Shown: in pieces, positions 1 to 7,761 of the stretch
Position numbering within the stretch: position 1 is the first letter of the stretch
Layout: each line of letters begins with the position of its first letter
Assembly: GCA_019750135.1 (NCBI GenBank)
Contig: JAIEOV010000005.1
Location: forward strand, 124,001-188,000
DNA: 64,000 nt
Direction of reading: 5' to 3'
From: Reyranella sp.
GTDB lineage: Bacteria; Pseudomonadota; Alphaproteobacteria; Reyranellales; Reyranellaceae
Made by a program: the position numbers and the translations under genes
Notes under the pieces: model-generated
Told to the model about the DNA's origin: nothing
Databases searched by the model: none
The model's input: only the letters and a program-made list of their open reading frames with translations

Positions 1-633
1 ATGGAGATGGAGCAGCCCGGGATGGTCCCACGCCGCGGCGTCGGTTTGGAAGGCCTCGTCGAGCACGGCCATCGCCTCGAGCGTGTCGGCGCCCTCGGTC
101 GGCTGGCCGGTCTCGAGATTCCACATCTGCCAGGGCGTCTCGTTCATGATGGCGTCGACGAACAGGCAGCGGACGTCGAGGTCGCCCTTGTGCTTCCGGA
201 AGATCTCGCGCATCGCGCGCGTGTAGGCCTTGTCCCATAGCGTCATGGCCTCGCGCGGGTCGCCCGGCGGCGGGTCGCGCTGCGGGAAACGCGCCGGCAG
301 GGCCGAGATCAGCGCCTGCTCGACGGCCGTCGCCTCGGCGGCGCAGGCCAGCGCCTTCTTGGTGGCGTCGAACGACGTCGCCAATGCCTTGGCCTGGCCG
401 TTCGGGTCCATCAGCTCCCAGGGCACGTTGTAGTTGGGGCCGGCGGCGTAGGCCACGCCCCAGTGCGCCATGGCGCAGTCGGGATCGTGCTCCAGCGCCT
501 TCTGGAAGCACTTCACCGATTCCTCGTGGTTGAAGGCGTAGACCCAGGTCAGGCCGCGGTCGAACCACAGCTGCGCCTCGGATGAGGAGGTGGTGATGCG
601 GCGGCCGAATTTGCCGAGATCGTAGTAGGTCAT
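1..633 (-). CDS. TPR-repeat protein, 3' end outside the window
   Basis: The first 211 codons of a minus-strand gene are present; it runs off the left edge without a stop. The protein begins MTYYDLGKFGRR and then has a stretch (FDRGLTWVYAFNHEESVKCF) with the helix-turn-helix spacing of a tetratricopeptide repeat, followed by an aromatic-rich segment (AHWGVAYAAGPNYN). This matches long alphaproteobacterial TPR proteins of unknown role. The start at 633 is the first ATG after the upstream hairpin at 648-675. It lies downstream of the molybdenum hydroxylase operon in the same direction but is probably separated from it by that hairpin. No catalytic motif is visible. Function is unknown; TPR domains usually mediate protein contacts. 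Confidence 0.75.
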   Translation of the reverse strand, partial: MTYYDLGKFGRRITTSSSEAQLWFDRGLTWVYAFNHEESVKCFQKALEHDPDCAMAHWGVAYAAGPNYNVPWELMDPNGQAKALATSFDATKKALACAAEATAVEQALISALPARFPQRDPPPGDPREAMTLWDKAYTRAMREIFRKHKGDLDVRCLFVDAIMNETPWQMWNLETGQPTEGADTLEAMAVLDEAFQTDAAAWDHPGLLHLH

Positions 634-647
634 GATCGCCTCTTCCG

Positions 648-675
648 GGAGCGCGGACCTCCAGGTCCGCGCTCC
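648..675. terminator. Perfect 13-bp hairpin between two minus-strand genes
   Basis: Positions 648-660 and 663-675 are perfect inverted complements (GGAGCGCGGACCT and AGGTCCGCGCTCC) with almost no loop. It sits in the 62-base gap between the stop of the molybdopterin subunit and the start of the TPR gene. There is no clear T run, so it may be a weak intrinsic terminator or an RNA-stabilising hairpin. Confidence 0.5.
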
Positions 676-695
676 GGCAAGAGAAGACGCTGTTG

Positions 696-2996
696 TTACT
701 CCGCCGCCATCCTCATCGGCCTGGCGGCGTCGATGACCTCGCTGAGGCGCGGCGGGGACAGGGGGAGGTCGGTCACGCGCACGCCGATGGCGCGCGAGAC
801 GGCGTTGCCGACGGCGGCGATCGGCGGAACGATCGGCACTTCGCCGACGCCGCGCACGCCGTAGGGATGCTGCGGGTTGGGGACCTCGACCAGGATGGTC
901 TCGATCTTCGGCAGGTCCGAGGCCACCGGCATGCGGTAGTCGAGGAAGCCCGGATTATCGAGCTTGCCCTTGGCGTTGTAGATGTACTCCTCGTTCAACG
1001 CCCAGCCGATGCCCTGCACGGCGCCGCCCTGCAGCTGGCCCTCGACGTACGACGGATGGATCGCCGTGCCGACGTCCTGCGCCGCGGTGTAGCGGCCGAT
1101 ATGGACGCAGCCGGTATCCTCGTCGACCTTGAGATCGACGCAGTGCACGCCGAAGCCCGGGCCGGCGCCGGTGACGTTGAGCTGGGCATGGCCGTTGATC
1201 GGCCCGCCGGTCCGTCCCGCCTGGGCGGCGATGTCGGCCAGCGAGAGCGGCTCGAACGTGCCGACCTGGTTGCCGGCCGGCTTGGCCATGCCGCCCTCCC
1301 AGATCACCGCCTCCGGATCGATCTTCCAGATCTTGGCGGCGCGCACCTTGAGCTCGCGGATCATGTCGCGCACCGAGTTCACCACGGCGAGACCCGTGGC
1401 AAAGGTGACGCGGCTGCCGCCGGTCACGAAGTTGAAGCCGATCGACGCCGTATCGGCAATGATCGGCCGCACCTTGTTGTAGTCGACGCCGAGCTCCTCG
1501 GCCGCCATCAGGGCAAGCGAGGCGCGGCTGCCGCCGATGTCGGGATTGCCCGAGATCACCGTCACCGATCCGTCCTCGCCGACATGGCTGGCGGCGCTGG
1601 AATCGGCGCCGATGTTGAACCAGAAGCCGGCGGCGATGCCGCGGGCATAGCCGTGCTTCGGCGGCGTGCGGTAGTGCTGCGAGTGCTTCACCGCCTCCAA
1701 GGTCTCGACCATGCCGATGGTGTTGAAGGTGACGCCATAGGCCGTCTTGGTGCCGGCCTTGGCCGCGTTCTTCAGGCGCAGGTCGATCGGATCCATGTCG
1801 AGCTGCAGGGCGAGCATGTCGAGCGTCGACTCGACGGCCCACGCCGAGATCGGCGCGCCGGGGGCGCGATAGGCCGCGACCTTGGGCCGGTTGCTGACGA
1901 CGTCGAAGCCCTCGATGTAGACGTTGTCGATGTCGTAGCAGGCGAAGCTGCACATGCAGGCCGGTCCGACCGGCGAGCCCGGGAAGGCGCCCGCCTGCAT
2001 CTGGACGATGCACTCGGCGGCGACGATGCGGCCGTCCCGCATGGCGCCGATCTTGACCTTGACGTTGCCGCCCGGCGCCGGGCCGGAGGCGCGGAACACG
2101 TCCTCGCGCGACATCGTCATCTTCACCGGCTTGCCGGACTTCTGCGACAGCCGCATGGCCAGCGGCTCGAGATAGACCACGGTCTTGCCGCCGAACCCGC
2201 CGCCGATCTCGGTCGGCGTCACGCGGATCTGCGAGGTCTCGATGCCGAGCAGGCGGGCGCAGAAGCCGCGCACCTGGAAGTGGCCCTGCGTCGTCGTCCA
2301 GACCTGGACCTGGCCGTCCTCGGCGGCGGACGCCAAGGTGGCGTGCGGCTCGATGTAGCCCTGGTGCACGGCCTGCGTCGTGTAATCCTTCTCGATCACG
2401 ACCTCGGCCTCAGCGAAGCCCGCCTTGGCGTCGCCCTTCTTGAACTCGATGCGCTTGGCGATGTTCGACGGCGTGCTGGCCGGCGGGTTGGCGCCTTCGG
2501 TCAGCAGGTGGTCGTGCAGGATCGGCGCGCCGGGCTTCATCGCTTCGGCGACGTCGATGACGTGCGGCAGCACCTTGTAGTCGACCTTGATCAGGGCCAG
2601 CGCCTGCTTGGCGATCGCCTCCGACACCGCGGCGACGGCGGCGACGGGATGGCCCTCATAGAGCGCCTTCTCGCGCGCCATGATGTTGCGCGTGATGTCG
2701 CGCATGTTCACCTGCATCTCGCCGGTCGGCACGATGAGGTTGGCCTGGTCGGGAAAGTCGGCCGCGGTGATGACCGCCTTGACGCCGTTCAGCGCCAGGG
2801 CCTTCGAGGTGTCGATCGACTTGATCTCGGCATGGGGGTGCGGCGAACGCAGCACCTTGCCGATCAGCTGGCCCGGCAGGTTGAAGTCGGCGCCGAAGCG
2901 GGCGCGGCCGGTCACCTTGTCGGCGCCGTCGGGACGATCGGGGCGCGTGCCGATCCACTTGTACTTGCCTTCGGTATTGGGGCGATGCTCGCTCAT
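696..2996 (-). CDS. Molybdenum hydroxylase, molybdopterin-binding large subunit (xanthine dehydrogenase family)
   Basis: A 766-residue catalytic subunit expected to bind the Mo-molybdopterin cofactor and hydroxylate a substrate with water as oxygen donor. The N-terminal part (PDGADKVTGRARFGADFNL) is the usual start of the family. A GGGFGGK segment near residue 260 and AYRAPGAP near residue 375 are the cofactor and substrate loops. The C-terminal GVRGVGEVPIVPP carries the conserved Glu expected to act as catalytic base. The loop reads AYRAPG, not the AYRCSFR of true CO dehydrogenase, so this is not a CO oxidiser. The start at 2996 overlaps the stop of the iron-sulfur subunit (ATGA). Substrate is unknown; the neighbouring enolase-superfamily gene hints at catabolism of a hydroxy acid or aromatic. 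Confidence 0.9.
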   Translation of the reverse strand: MSEHRPNTEGKYKWIGTRPDRPDGADKVTGRARFGADFNLPGQLIGKVLRSPHPHAEIKSIDTSKALALNGVKAVITAADFPDQANLIVPTGEMQVNMRDITRNIMAREKALYEGHPVAAVAAVSEAIAKQALALIKVDYKVLPHVIDVAEAMKPGAPILHDHLLTEGANPPASTPSNIAKRIEFKKGDAKAGFAEAEVVIEKDYTTQAVHQGYIEPHATLASAAEDGQVQVWTTTQGHFQVRGFCARLLGIETSQIRVTPTEIGGGFGGKTVVYLEPLAMRLSQKSGKPVKMTMSREDVFRASGPAPGGNVKVKIGAMRDGRIVAAECIVQMQAGAFPGSPVGPACMCSFACYDIDNVYIEGFDVVSNRPKVAAYRAPGAPISAWAVESTLDMLALQLDMDPIDLRLKNAAKAGTKTAYGVTFNTIGMVETLEAVKHSQHYRTPPKHGYARGIAAGFWFNIGADSSAASHVGEDGSVTVISGNPDIGGSRASLALMAAEELGVDYNKVRPIIADTASIGFNFVTGGSRVTFATGLAVVNSVRDMIRELKVRAAKIWKIDPEAVIWEGGMAKPAGNQVGTFEPLSLADIAAQAGRTGGPINGHAQLNVTGAGPGFGVHCVDLKVDEDTGCVHIGRYTAAQDVGTAIHPSYVEGQLQGGAVQGIGWALNEEYIYNAKGKLDNPGFLDYRMPVASDLPKIETILVEVPNPQHPYGVRGVGEVPIVPPIAAVGNAVSRAIGVRVTDLPLSPPRLSEVIDAARPMRMAAE

Positions 2997-3475
2997 CGGG
3001 CGGACTCCCTCATTTCGGCGGCCACTTCGAGGACCGCGGTGACGATCTTGTCGTAACCCGTGCAGCGGCAGAGGTTGCCCGCCAGCCAGTAGCGGACCTC
3101 GTCCTCGGTCGGGTTGGGATACTTCTCGAGCAGGGACTTGGAGGCGATGAGGAAGCCCGGCGTGCAGATGCCGCACTGGAGCGCCGCCATCTCGACGAAC
3201 TTCTTTTGCAGCGGATGCAGCTTGTCGCCCTCGGCCATGCCTTCGATGGTCTCGATCTTCATGCCCTCAGTCTCGGCGGCGAGGACCAGGCAGGAGCAGA
3301 CCAAGCGGCCGTTGACGGTGACGCTGCAAGCGCCGCAGTCACCCGAGCCGCAGCCTTCCTTGCTGCCGGTGAGCCCGAGATTGTCGCGCAGGACATCGAG
3401 CAGGGTCTGGTTGGCGTCGCACAGGAACTCGGTGGGCGCGCCGTTGATGGTGGTGTTGACGTGGATCTTGGCCAT
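2993..3475 (-). CDS. Molybdenum hydroxylase, [2Fe-2S] subunit
   Basis: A 160-residue small subunit that passes electrons between the molybdenum centre and FAD. The N-terminal plant-ferredoxin-like domain has the cluster loop GCGSGDCGACSV (residues about 42-53) with a further Cys in RLVCSC. The C-terminal helical domain has CGICTPGF and LCRCTGY, which bind the second cluster. Length and order are normal for the CoxS/XdhA-small family. It starts with ATG at 3475, 17 bases after the FAD subunit stop, and ends in a 4-base overlap with the large subunit. Confidence 0.92.
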   Translation of the reverse strand: MAKIHVNTTINGAPTEFLCDANQTLLDVLRDNLGLTGSKEGCGSGDCGACSVTVNGRLVCSCLVLAAETEGMKIETIEGMAEGDKLHPLQKKFVEMAALQCGICTPGFLIASKSLLEKYPNPTEDEVRYWLAGNLCRCTGYDKIVTAVLEVAAEMRESAR

Positions 3476-3492
3476 GGTGCGTGAAATTCCTC

Positions 3493-4383
3493 TTAAACCG
3501 GACGGTGGCCGCGGTGTTCGATGCCGTTGATGCGATCGCGCGCGATCATGGCCGAGCGCTTGAGCAGCACGCCGGCGATCTTGGTGCGGTATTTGATGGT
3601 GCCGCGCTTGTCGTCGATCGGCTTGCAGGCTTCCGAGCAGGCCGCCGCCGCCGCATCGAGCGCCGCGTCGTCGAGCTTGGAGCCGATCAGCGCCTTGGCC
3701 GCCTTGTCGACCCGCAGCACGGTGGGCGCGACGGCGCCGAGGCCGACGCGCGCGTCGGTGACGGTGTCGCCCTTCATGGTCAGCGAGACGCCGACGCCGA
3801 CGACGGCGATGTCCATCTCGGTGCGCGGGATCAGGCGCAGGTAGGCGTCCGACGACCCCTTCGGGCGCTTGGGCAGGGTCAGGCTGACGACGATCTCGCC
3901 GGGCTTCAGCGAGGTCCTGCCCGGGCCGGTGCAGAACTCCTCGACCGGGACCTTGCGCTTGCCGGTGGGGCCAGCGACGTTGACGATGCAGCCCGCGGCG
4001 ACCAGGGCCGGGACGCTGTCGGCGGCCGGCGAGGCGTTGCACAGGTTGCCGCCGGCGGAGGCACGGCCCTGGACCTGCGTCGAGCCGATCAGGTTGCAGG
4101 CCTCGATCACGCCCGGCCAGGCCTTGCGCAGCTTCTTGTTCTCGCCCAGCACGGCGGCCGGCGTCGCGGCGCCGATGGTGAAGCTGCCGTCCTTCTCGGT
4201 GACGGTCACCATCTCGGGGATCTTCTTGACGTCGATGATCACCCCGGGGGTGCGGGCGCCGGACTTCATCTGGACCAGAAGGTCGGTGCCTCCGGCCAGG
4301 ATGTAGCCCTTGCCCTTGGCGGCCTGCATGTACTTCACCGCCTCTTTGACGGTTTTTGCAGACTGATATTGGATTTCACTCAT
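3493..4383 (-). CDS. Molybdenum hydroxylase, FAD-binding medium subunit
   Basis: A 296-residue CoxM-type flavoprotein subunit. The N-terminal FAD domain contains AGGTDLLVQMK (about residues 30-40) and the second flavin loop ASAGGNLCNASPAADSVPA (about residues 110-128). The C-terminal CO-dehydrogenase-flavoprotein domain follows. The order FAD, iron-sulfur, molybdopterin is the usual coxMSL order. It is the first hydroxylase gene after a 129-base gap from the mandelate-racemase-type gene, so it may have its own promoter or be read through from 5610. Confidence 0.92.
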   Translation of the reverse strand: MSEIQYQSAKTVKEAVKYMQAAKGKGYILAGGTDLLVQMKSGARTPGVIIDVKKIPEMVTVTEKDGSFTIGAATPAAVLGENKKLRKAWPGVIEACNLIGSTQVQGRASAGGNLCNASPAADSVPALVAAGCIVNVAGPTGKRKVPVEEFCTGPGRTSLKPGEIVVSLTLPKRPKGSSDAYLRLIPRTEMDIAVVGVGVSLTMKGDTVTDARVGLGAVAPTVLRVDKAAKALIGSKLDDAALDAAAAACSEACKPIDDKRGTIKYRTKIAGVLLKRSAMIARDRINGIEHRGHRPV

Positions 4384-4451
4384 GCGGCGGCGTCTCCCCT
4401 GAATCCCTTACGGTCGAAGGCGGTGTATCTGAGCGGACTGCAAGCCGCATA

Positions 4452-4502
4452 GCAAGCCAGACGTGGCCCTCCTTCGCTGCTGCGCGGCTTCGGAGGGCTT
4501 GC
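4452..4502. repeat. Nested inverted repeats in the gap before the hydroxylase genes
   Basis: GCCCTCC at 4466-4472 pairs with GGAGGGC at 4492-4498. GCAAGCC at 4452-4458 pairs with GGCTTGC at 4496-4502. The two stems share bases and cannot both form. This could be a processing or terminator-like site, or a copy of a dispersed intergenic repeat. Confidence 0.45.
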
Positions 4503-4512
4503 GCTACGAAAT

Positions 4513-5610
4513 TCACGCCCGGAACGACTTGATCGCGGCCTCGTCGAACGTCAAGCCGAGGCCCGGCTTCTGCGGCAGGACGAGGTGGCCGTCCTTGATC
4601 TCCGGCGTCTCCTCGTAGAGGCAGAGCATCCACGGCATGTATTCCACGGTCAAGCCGTTGGGGCAGGCCGCCACCATGTGCACCAAAATCTCGGGCATGA
4701 CGTGGCTGACGATCGGCAGGTTGAAGGCCTCGGCCATGCCGGCGACCTTCATCCATTGTGTGACGCCGCCGACGCGCGCCAGGTCGACCATGACGATGTC
4801 GACCGAGCAGGCTTCGATCATGTGGCGGAACGGCACGATGCCCCAGACATACTCGCCGCCGGCGATCGGCGTCTTGAGCGCGGCGGTGACGCGGGCGAGG
4901 CCGGGGAAGTCGTCGCAGGTGGTGACGTCCTCCAGCCAGAACAGGCCGACGCCCTCCTCCTCGACGCGATGGCCGATCTGGATCGCCTGCTCGGGCCGCC
5001 AGCGCTGGTTGATGTCGCACATCAGCTTGATGTCGGGGCCGATCGCCTCGCGCACGACGCGCACGCGGCGCACCTCTTCCGCCGGAGTCGGATTGCCGGG
5101 CAGCGCCATCTGGGTCTTCATCTCGCGGAAGCCCTTCTGGATCAGGATCTGCGCGGCGCGCTGCGCCTGGTCGTCCGAGAGGCCGCGGCGCAGCGAGCCT
5201 GAGGCATAGGTCGGCACGCGGTCGCGATGGCCGCCCAGAAGCTTCCAGAGGGGCTGGTCGAGGGCTTTGCCCTTGATGTCCCACAGCGCGGTGTCGATGG
5301 CGCTGATCGCCAGGGTGAAGATGCCGCCCAGCCCGCCGCCGGGATCGCCGACGCGCAGCTTGGCGATGACAGCCTCGACGCGCATCGGGTCCTCGCCGAC
5401 GGCCGCGGCCGCGAGATCCTCGATGGCGGCATGCAGGCTGCGCGTCAGCCGGCCGCCATAGAGCGTGACGCCGATGCCTTCGATGCCGGAATCGGTGCGC
5501 AGCCGCACGGTGACGATGGGCCGCTTGCGGCCGGCTTCCTCCGGCATGTTGGCCAGGGGATCGTCCTCGGGGACGAGCAAGGTGGCGACTTCATAGCTCG
5601 CGATCTTCAT
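4513..5610 (-). CDS. Mandelate racemase / muconate lactonizing enzyme family protein (enolase superfamily)
   Basis: A 365-residue enolase-superfamily enzyme that would abstract a proton alpha to a carboxylate. An N-terminal capping domain (MKIASYEVATLL onward) is followed by a barrel with metal ligands in LMCDINQRW, FWLEDVTTCDD and GGEYVWG, and a C-terminal His in IVSHVMPEILVH. The Lys-containing segment is GFREMKTQ rather than the typical KxK, so the exact reaction (racemase, dehydratase or cycloisomerase) cannot be assigned. It is the probable first gene of the minus-strand operon with the molybdenum hydroxylase, suggesting stepwise breakdown of one carboxylic acid. Confidence 0.88.
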   Translation of the reverse strand: MKIASYEVATLLVPEDDPLANMPEEAGRKRPIVTVRLRTDSGIEGIGVTLYGGRLTRSLHAAIEDLAAAAVGEDPMRVEAVIAKLRVGDPGGGLGGIFTLAISAIDTALWDIKGKALDQPLWKLLGGHRDRVPTYASGSLRRGLSDDQAQRAAQILIQKGFREMKTQMALPGNPTPAEEVRRVRVVREAIGPDIKLMCDINQRWRPEQAIQIGHRVEEEGVGLFWLEDVTTCDDFPGLARVTAALKTPIAGGEYVWGIVPFRHMIEACSVDIVMVDLARVGGVTQWMKVAGMAEAFNLPIVSHVMPEILVHMVAACPNGLTVEYMPWMLCLYEETPEIKDGHLVLPQKPGLGLTFDEAAIKSFRA

Positions 5611-6035
5611 GGCGCGCCTTCTCCCGGAATTGCTGTCAGCCCGCCGAAAACGCCGTCATCCCGAGCGTCGCGAGGGACCTGTTGTTGCGTGCCAGGAATT
5701 TCCGCATTTCTCGCATTTCGCGCTACCCCCCTCCGGCGGTGGTGCGCATCGCGGGAATTGCATGGTTCAGACGACGTTCAGACCTTGTCATGCACATCAT
5801 AACTGAAGTGCTCATTCAGGGCAAGGTCCCGGCTGTGAAAAGTCGACTTTTGAGCCTCCAGGAGACCCCAGGAATGGGCGTCCTCTGCGCGATCACACCA
5901 CTCGTTGTCTTCGACGAGTCGATCCATCGCGCGCCCACCGTCTTCGGTCGAGAGGGTTTTTGCGTCCCAAAGAGGCCCCAGCGGCGCAAAAACCCCTATT
6001 ACGTTTGTACGGCACGATACCAAAGGTGCGTCGGC
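5611..6035. other. Gene-poor AT-richer stretch with repeat fragments
   Basis: No convincing gene is seen. At about 5657-5683 there is GTCATCCCGAGCGTCGCGAG, a form typical of short dispersed intergenic repeats in alphaproteobacteria. The rest is visibly AT-richer than the flanks and contains the inverted repeat at 5954-5995. An 81-codon minus-strand frame (5778-6023) has no family resemblance. Confidence 0.4.
5954..5995. repeat. 11-bp perfect inverted repeat
   Basis: GGGTTTTTGCG at 5954-5964 and CGCAAAAACCC at 5985-5995 are perfect inverted complements 20 bases apart. It lies just downstream (minus sense) of the antitoxin gene. It may be its terminator, or a site left by a mobile element. Confidence 0.5.
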
Positions 6036-6320
6036 TCACGCTGCTTGCCTGACCCGCACCTCGACTCGAAGCCCGGCTGCACTTGCCATGTTTATCAGCG
6101 TATCGACGCCAAAGAGGTTGACCTTGCCTCGCATGAGATCGGACACGCGCGGCTGGGTGACGCCGAACATCGTCGCCGCCTCAGCCTGGGACAGGCCCTG
6201 CGCCTTGATGTGGTCTTTCAATGCCATCATGAGTTCCGAACGAAGCTTCATGTTCTCGGCCATTGCCGACGTATCTTCGATGGCATCCCAGACACTGGAG
6301 AAGCGCTTCTTCTTGCTCAT
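6036..6320 (-). CDS. higA: XRE-family antitoxin, HigA type
   Basis: A 94-residue DNA-binding antitoxin-like protein. An N-terminal helical part (DAIEDTSAMAENMKLRSEL) precedes a helix-turn-helix, LSQAEAATMFGVTQPRVSDL (about residues 43-62), and then RGKVNLFGVDTLINM. This is the layout of HigA antitoxins paired with Gp49-like HigB toxins, which normally lie just upstream and overlap by ATGA. Here the upstream partner is only a 41-codon remnant (6317-6439), so the antitoxin looks orphaned. It could still repress its own promoter or neutralise a toxin elsewhere. The surrounding DNA is AT-richer, consistent with transfer. Confidence 0.8.
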   Translation of the reverse strand: MSKKKRFSSVWDAIEDTSAMAENMKLRSELMMALKDHIKAQGLSQAEAATMFGVTQPRVSDLMRGKVNLFGVDTLINMASAAGLRVEVRVRQAA

Positions 6321-6439
6321 CGGTTCAACTCCTTCAACAGCGCACCAAAGCGCGACGTTGCCAGATCGAGATCAGCTTTGGATGTCTGCCGGGTCGTCTT
6401 CTTGGAGCTATTCCAGTCTATACAAATCTTTGTATATTC
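6317..6439 (-). pseudogene. HigB/RelE-type toxin remnant, C-terminal end only
   Basis: Reading minus-strand from 6439, an open frame of 40 codons ends in a TGA that overlaps the antitoxin ATG (6317-6320). It translates to a basic tail including SSKKTTRQTSKADLDLA and ends FGALLKELNR. This resembles the conserved C-terminus of Gp49-like HigB toxins, where a KKTxxTPKxxIxxA motif precedes the last helix. An in-frame TGA at 6440-6442 and unrelated sequence upstream show that the first two thirds of the toxin are gone. The catalytic core is therefore absent. Confidence 0.65.
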
Positions 6440-6637
6440 TCAAGGCGCCGCGCCGGCCCGACGCCACTTGCTTGGAAGACGAAGCGACGCAGCCGGCCAA
6501 AACGTTAGAGGGCAAAACGCTGGGTGCCGGCCCTGGGGCCTATAATGTTTTCCGGCGACCACGAAATCCTGGCCGAACGTTGGACACCGGAGTGTCAAAC
6601 GTTTCGTCACCGTTTCTCCAACGCGCGAGGCGCCAGG

Positions 6638-6832
6638 ATGAAGACCGAGCGCCAGAAGATGACGCGGGCGCGCGATCTCTGACAGGCGCTGAACGCCACG
6701 CGCGAGCCCGAGGCGGACGAGCCGGCGTTGTTCAACTTCACCTGCGTCGTGCTGGGCAAGCCCGTGCACATCGGCTCGGACGTATGGATGGCCGGCGGCG
6801 CGATCATCCTGCCCGGCGCGCGGAAGCGGGTA
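6638..6832 (+). pseudogene. Broken maltose/galactoside O-acetyltransferase (Maa/NodL-like)
   Basis: The frame begins MKTERQKM and continues ARDL, then an in-frame TGA (6680-6682), then QALNATREPEADE, PALFNF and PVHIGSDVWMAGGAIILPGA. These are recognisable start, middle and hexapeptide-repeat parts of sugar O-acetyltransferases, a family of about 185 residues. Here they are compressed into about 65 codons by internal deletions plus the stop. No function is expected. Confidence 0.7.
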
Positions 6833-7167
6833 GGTCGTTGGTTTCTCCGTCGCAGGTGACTCCGTCATTGAAGGCGAGCAGGGACGCGATGGAAGTCGGT
6901 GTCGTCTTCGCAGGATGGATGGCTCCGCTGGACGGCTTGCCGATGGCCACAGGCATCCGGTTGCCGGGGGTGTATCCCGGTCCCGATGCGATGCGGGTCG
7001 GTGTCGTCCGCTTCACGCCGATCCTCTGAAGGAGCGTCGGCAGACACAAGCCACAATTTCCGGTGAGGGAGTCAACCTCGCTTGTCGAAGGTTGGCCGGG
7101 ATAGGCCACAACTTTGCGCTACAGAGTCAAGCAGGTCCGGTCCGGCTCGACGTTGCCCTGGTGCGCT
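6833..7167. other. No recognisable gene
   Basis: Open frames exist on both strands but none has family resemblance. A near-direct repeat is visible: GTCGGTGTCGTC occurs at about 6896-6907 and again at about 6999-7010. The region looks like decayed intergenic DNA. Confidence 0.35.
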
Positions 7168-7380
7168 TCAGACTCCAGGGGAGACCTCGGCTTCGACCTC
7201 CGCGGCAAAGTCTGCGAGGGAGCACTTTTTATCCGCCGCGCGCGCGATCATCGCCGGGGTGGCGCCGCAGGCCGCCTGATAGACGACCTCGTCGCCGTCG
7301 ATGCTCTGGACAGTGCGCACCTCGTCACCAGGGGTGCGATACGACTTGCCAACCATGATGCTGTTCACGCCCATCGACAT
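7168..7380 (-). CDS. Small hypothetical protein
   Basis: A 70-residue product beginning MSMGVNSIMVGKSYRTPGDE, with a compact beta-rich middle (VRTVQSIDGDEVVYQA) and an acidic tail. The start at 7380 is supported by an AGGAGGA ribosome-binding site about 8 bases upstream in minus sense. No family is recognised. The two cysteines (QAACGAT and KKCSL) might form a disulfide or bind metal, but that is speculation. Confidence 0.5.
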   Translation of the reverse strand: MSMGVNSIMVGKSYRTPGDEVRTVQSIDGDEVVYQAACGATPAMIARAADKKCSLADFAAEVEAEVSPGV

Positions 7381-7448
7381 GCCCGACTCCTCCTGAAGCT
7401 TGCAAGACGGCAACGCGAGCCGCACAGGGTCGTTGCCCCTGACACCCC

Positions 7449-7649
7449 TCAGCTTTGCGGCGCTTCGGGCCGACGCGTGAGCGGGTGCGGCACGGGTGGC
7501 GGTGCCTCGCCCCGTGCGCTTGCGGTCGACCGGATTTCCTGGCGACTGAGAAGACCGGAGAGCGCCAGCATCACCAGGAGCATCCCTCCACCGCTGCCAG
7601 CACCGCTGCCGGAATTGCCAAATCTCCTCAGTAGGTGACGCCAGATCAT
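7449..7649 (-). CDS. Possible small membrane protein
   Basis: A 66-codon frame starting MIWRHLLRRFGNSG, with a glycine-rich stretch then one hydrophobic segment (GMLLVMLALSGLL) and a proline-rich tail. The arrangement of basic N-terminus and single helix is plausible for a membrane peptide. The ribosome-binding site is poor and the composition is GC-biased, so it may be chance. The rest of 7381-7761 holds nothing recognisable. Confidence 0.3.
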   Translation of the reverse strand: MIWRHLLRRFGNSGSGAGSGGGMLLVMLALSGLLSRQEIRSTASARGEAPPPVPHPLTRRPEAPQS

Positions 7650-7761
7650 GATGATGCGGTTTCCTCGCCCTCTACTCATGACAAGGAAGCGGCGGCCCAC
7701 GAGGTTGCGCTGAGCTGTCGAAATACCGGCAACCGCCCTCCGCCACCGTCGTTTTCAGGCG

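Noticed and set aside
693-3056. A very long plus-strand open frame (787 codons) antisense to the molybdopterin subunit
   Set aside because: It is a GC-bias shadow: the translation is His/Arg/Gly/Asp-rich with no family resemblance, whereas the minus-strand frame is a complete enzyme.
696-4383. Carbon monoxide dehydrogenase (coxMSL)
   Set aside because: The active-site loop is AYRAPG rather than AYRCSFR, so CO oxidation is not supported.
5778-6023. An 81-codon minus-strand gene
   Set aside because: It spans the 11-bp inverted repeat, lacks a ribosome-binding site and resembles no protein family.
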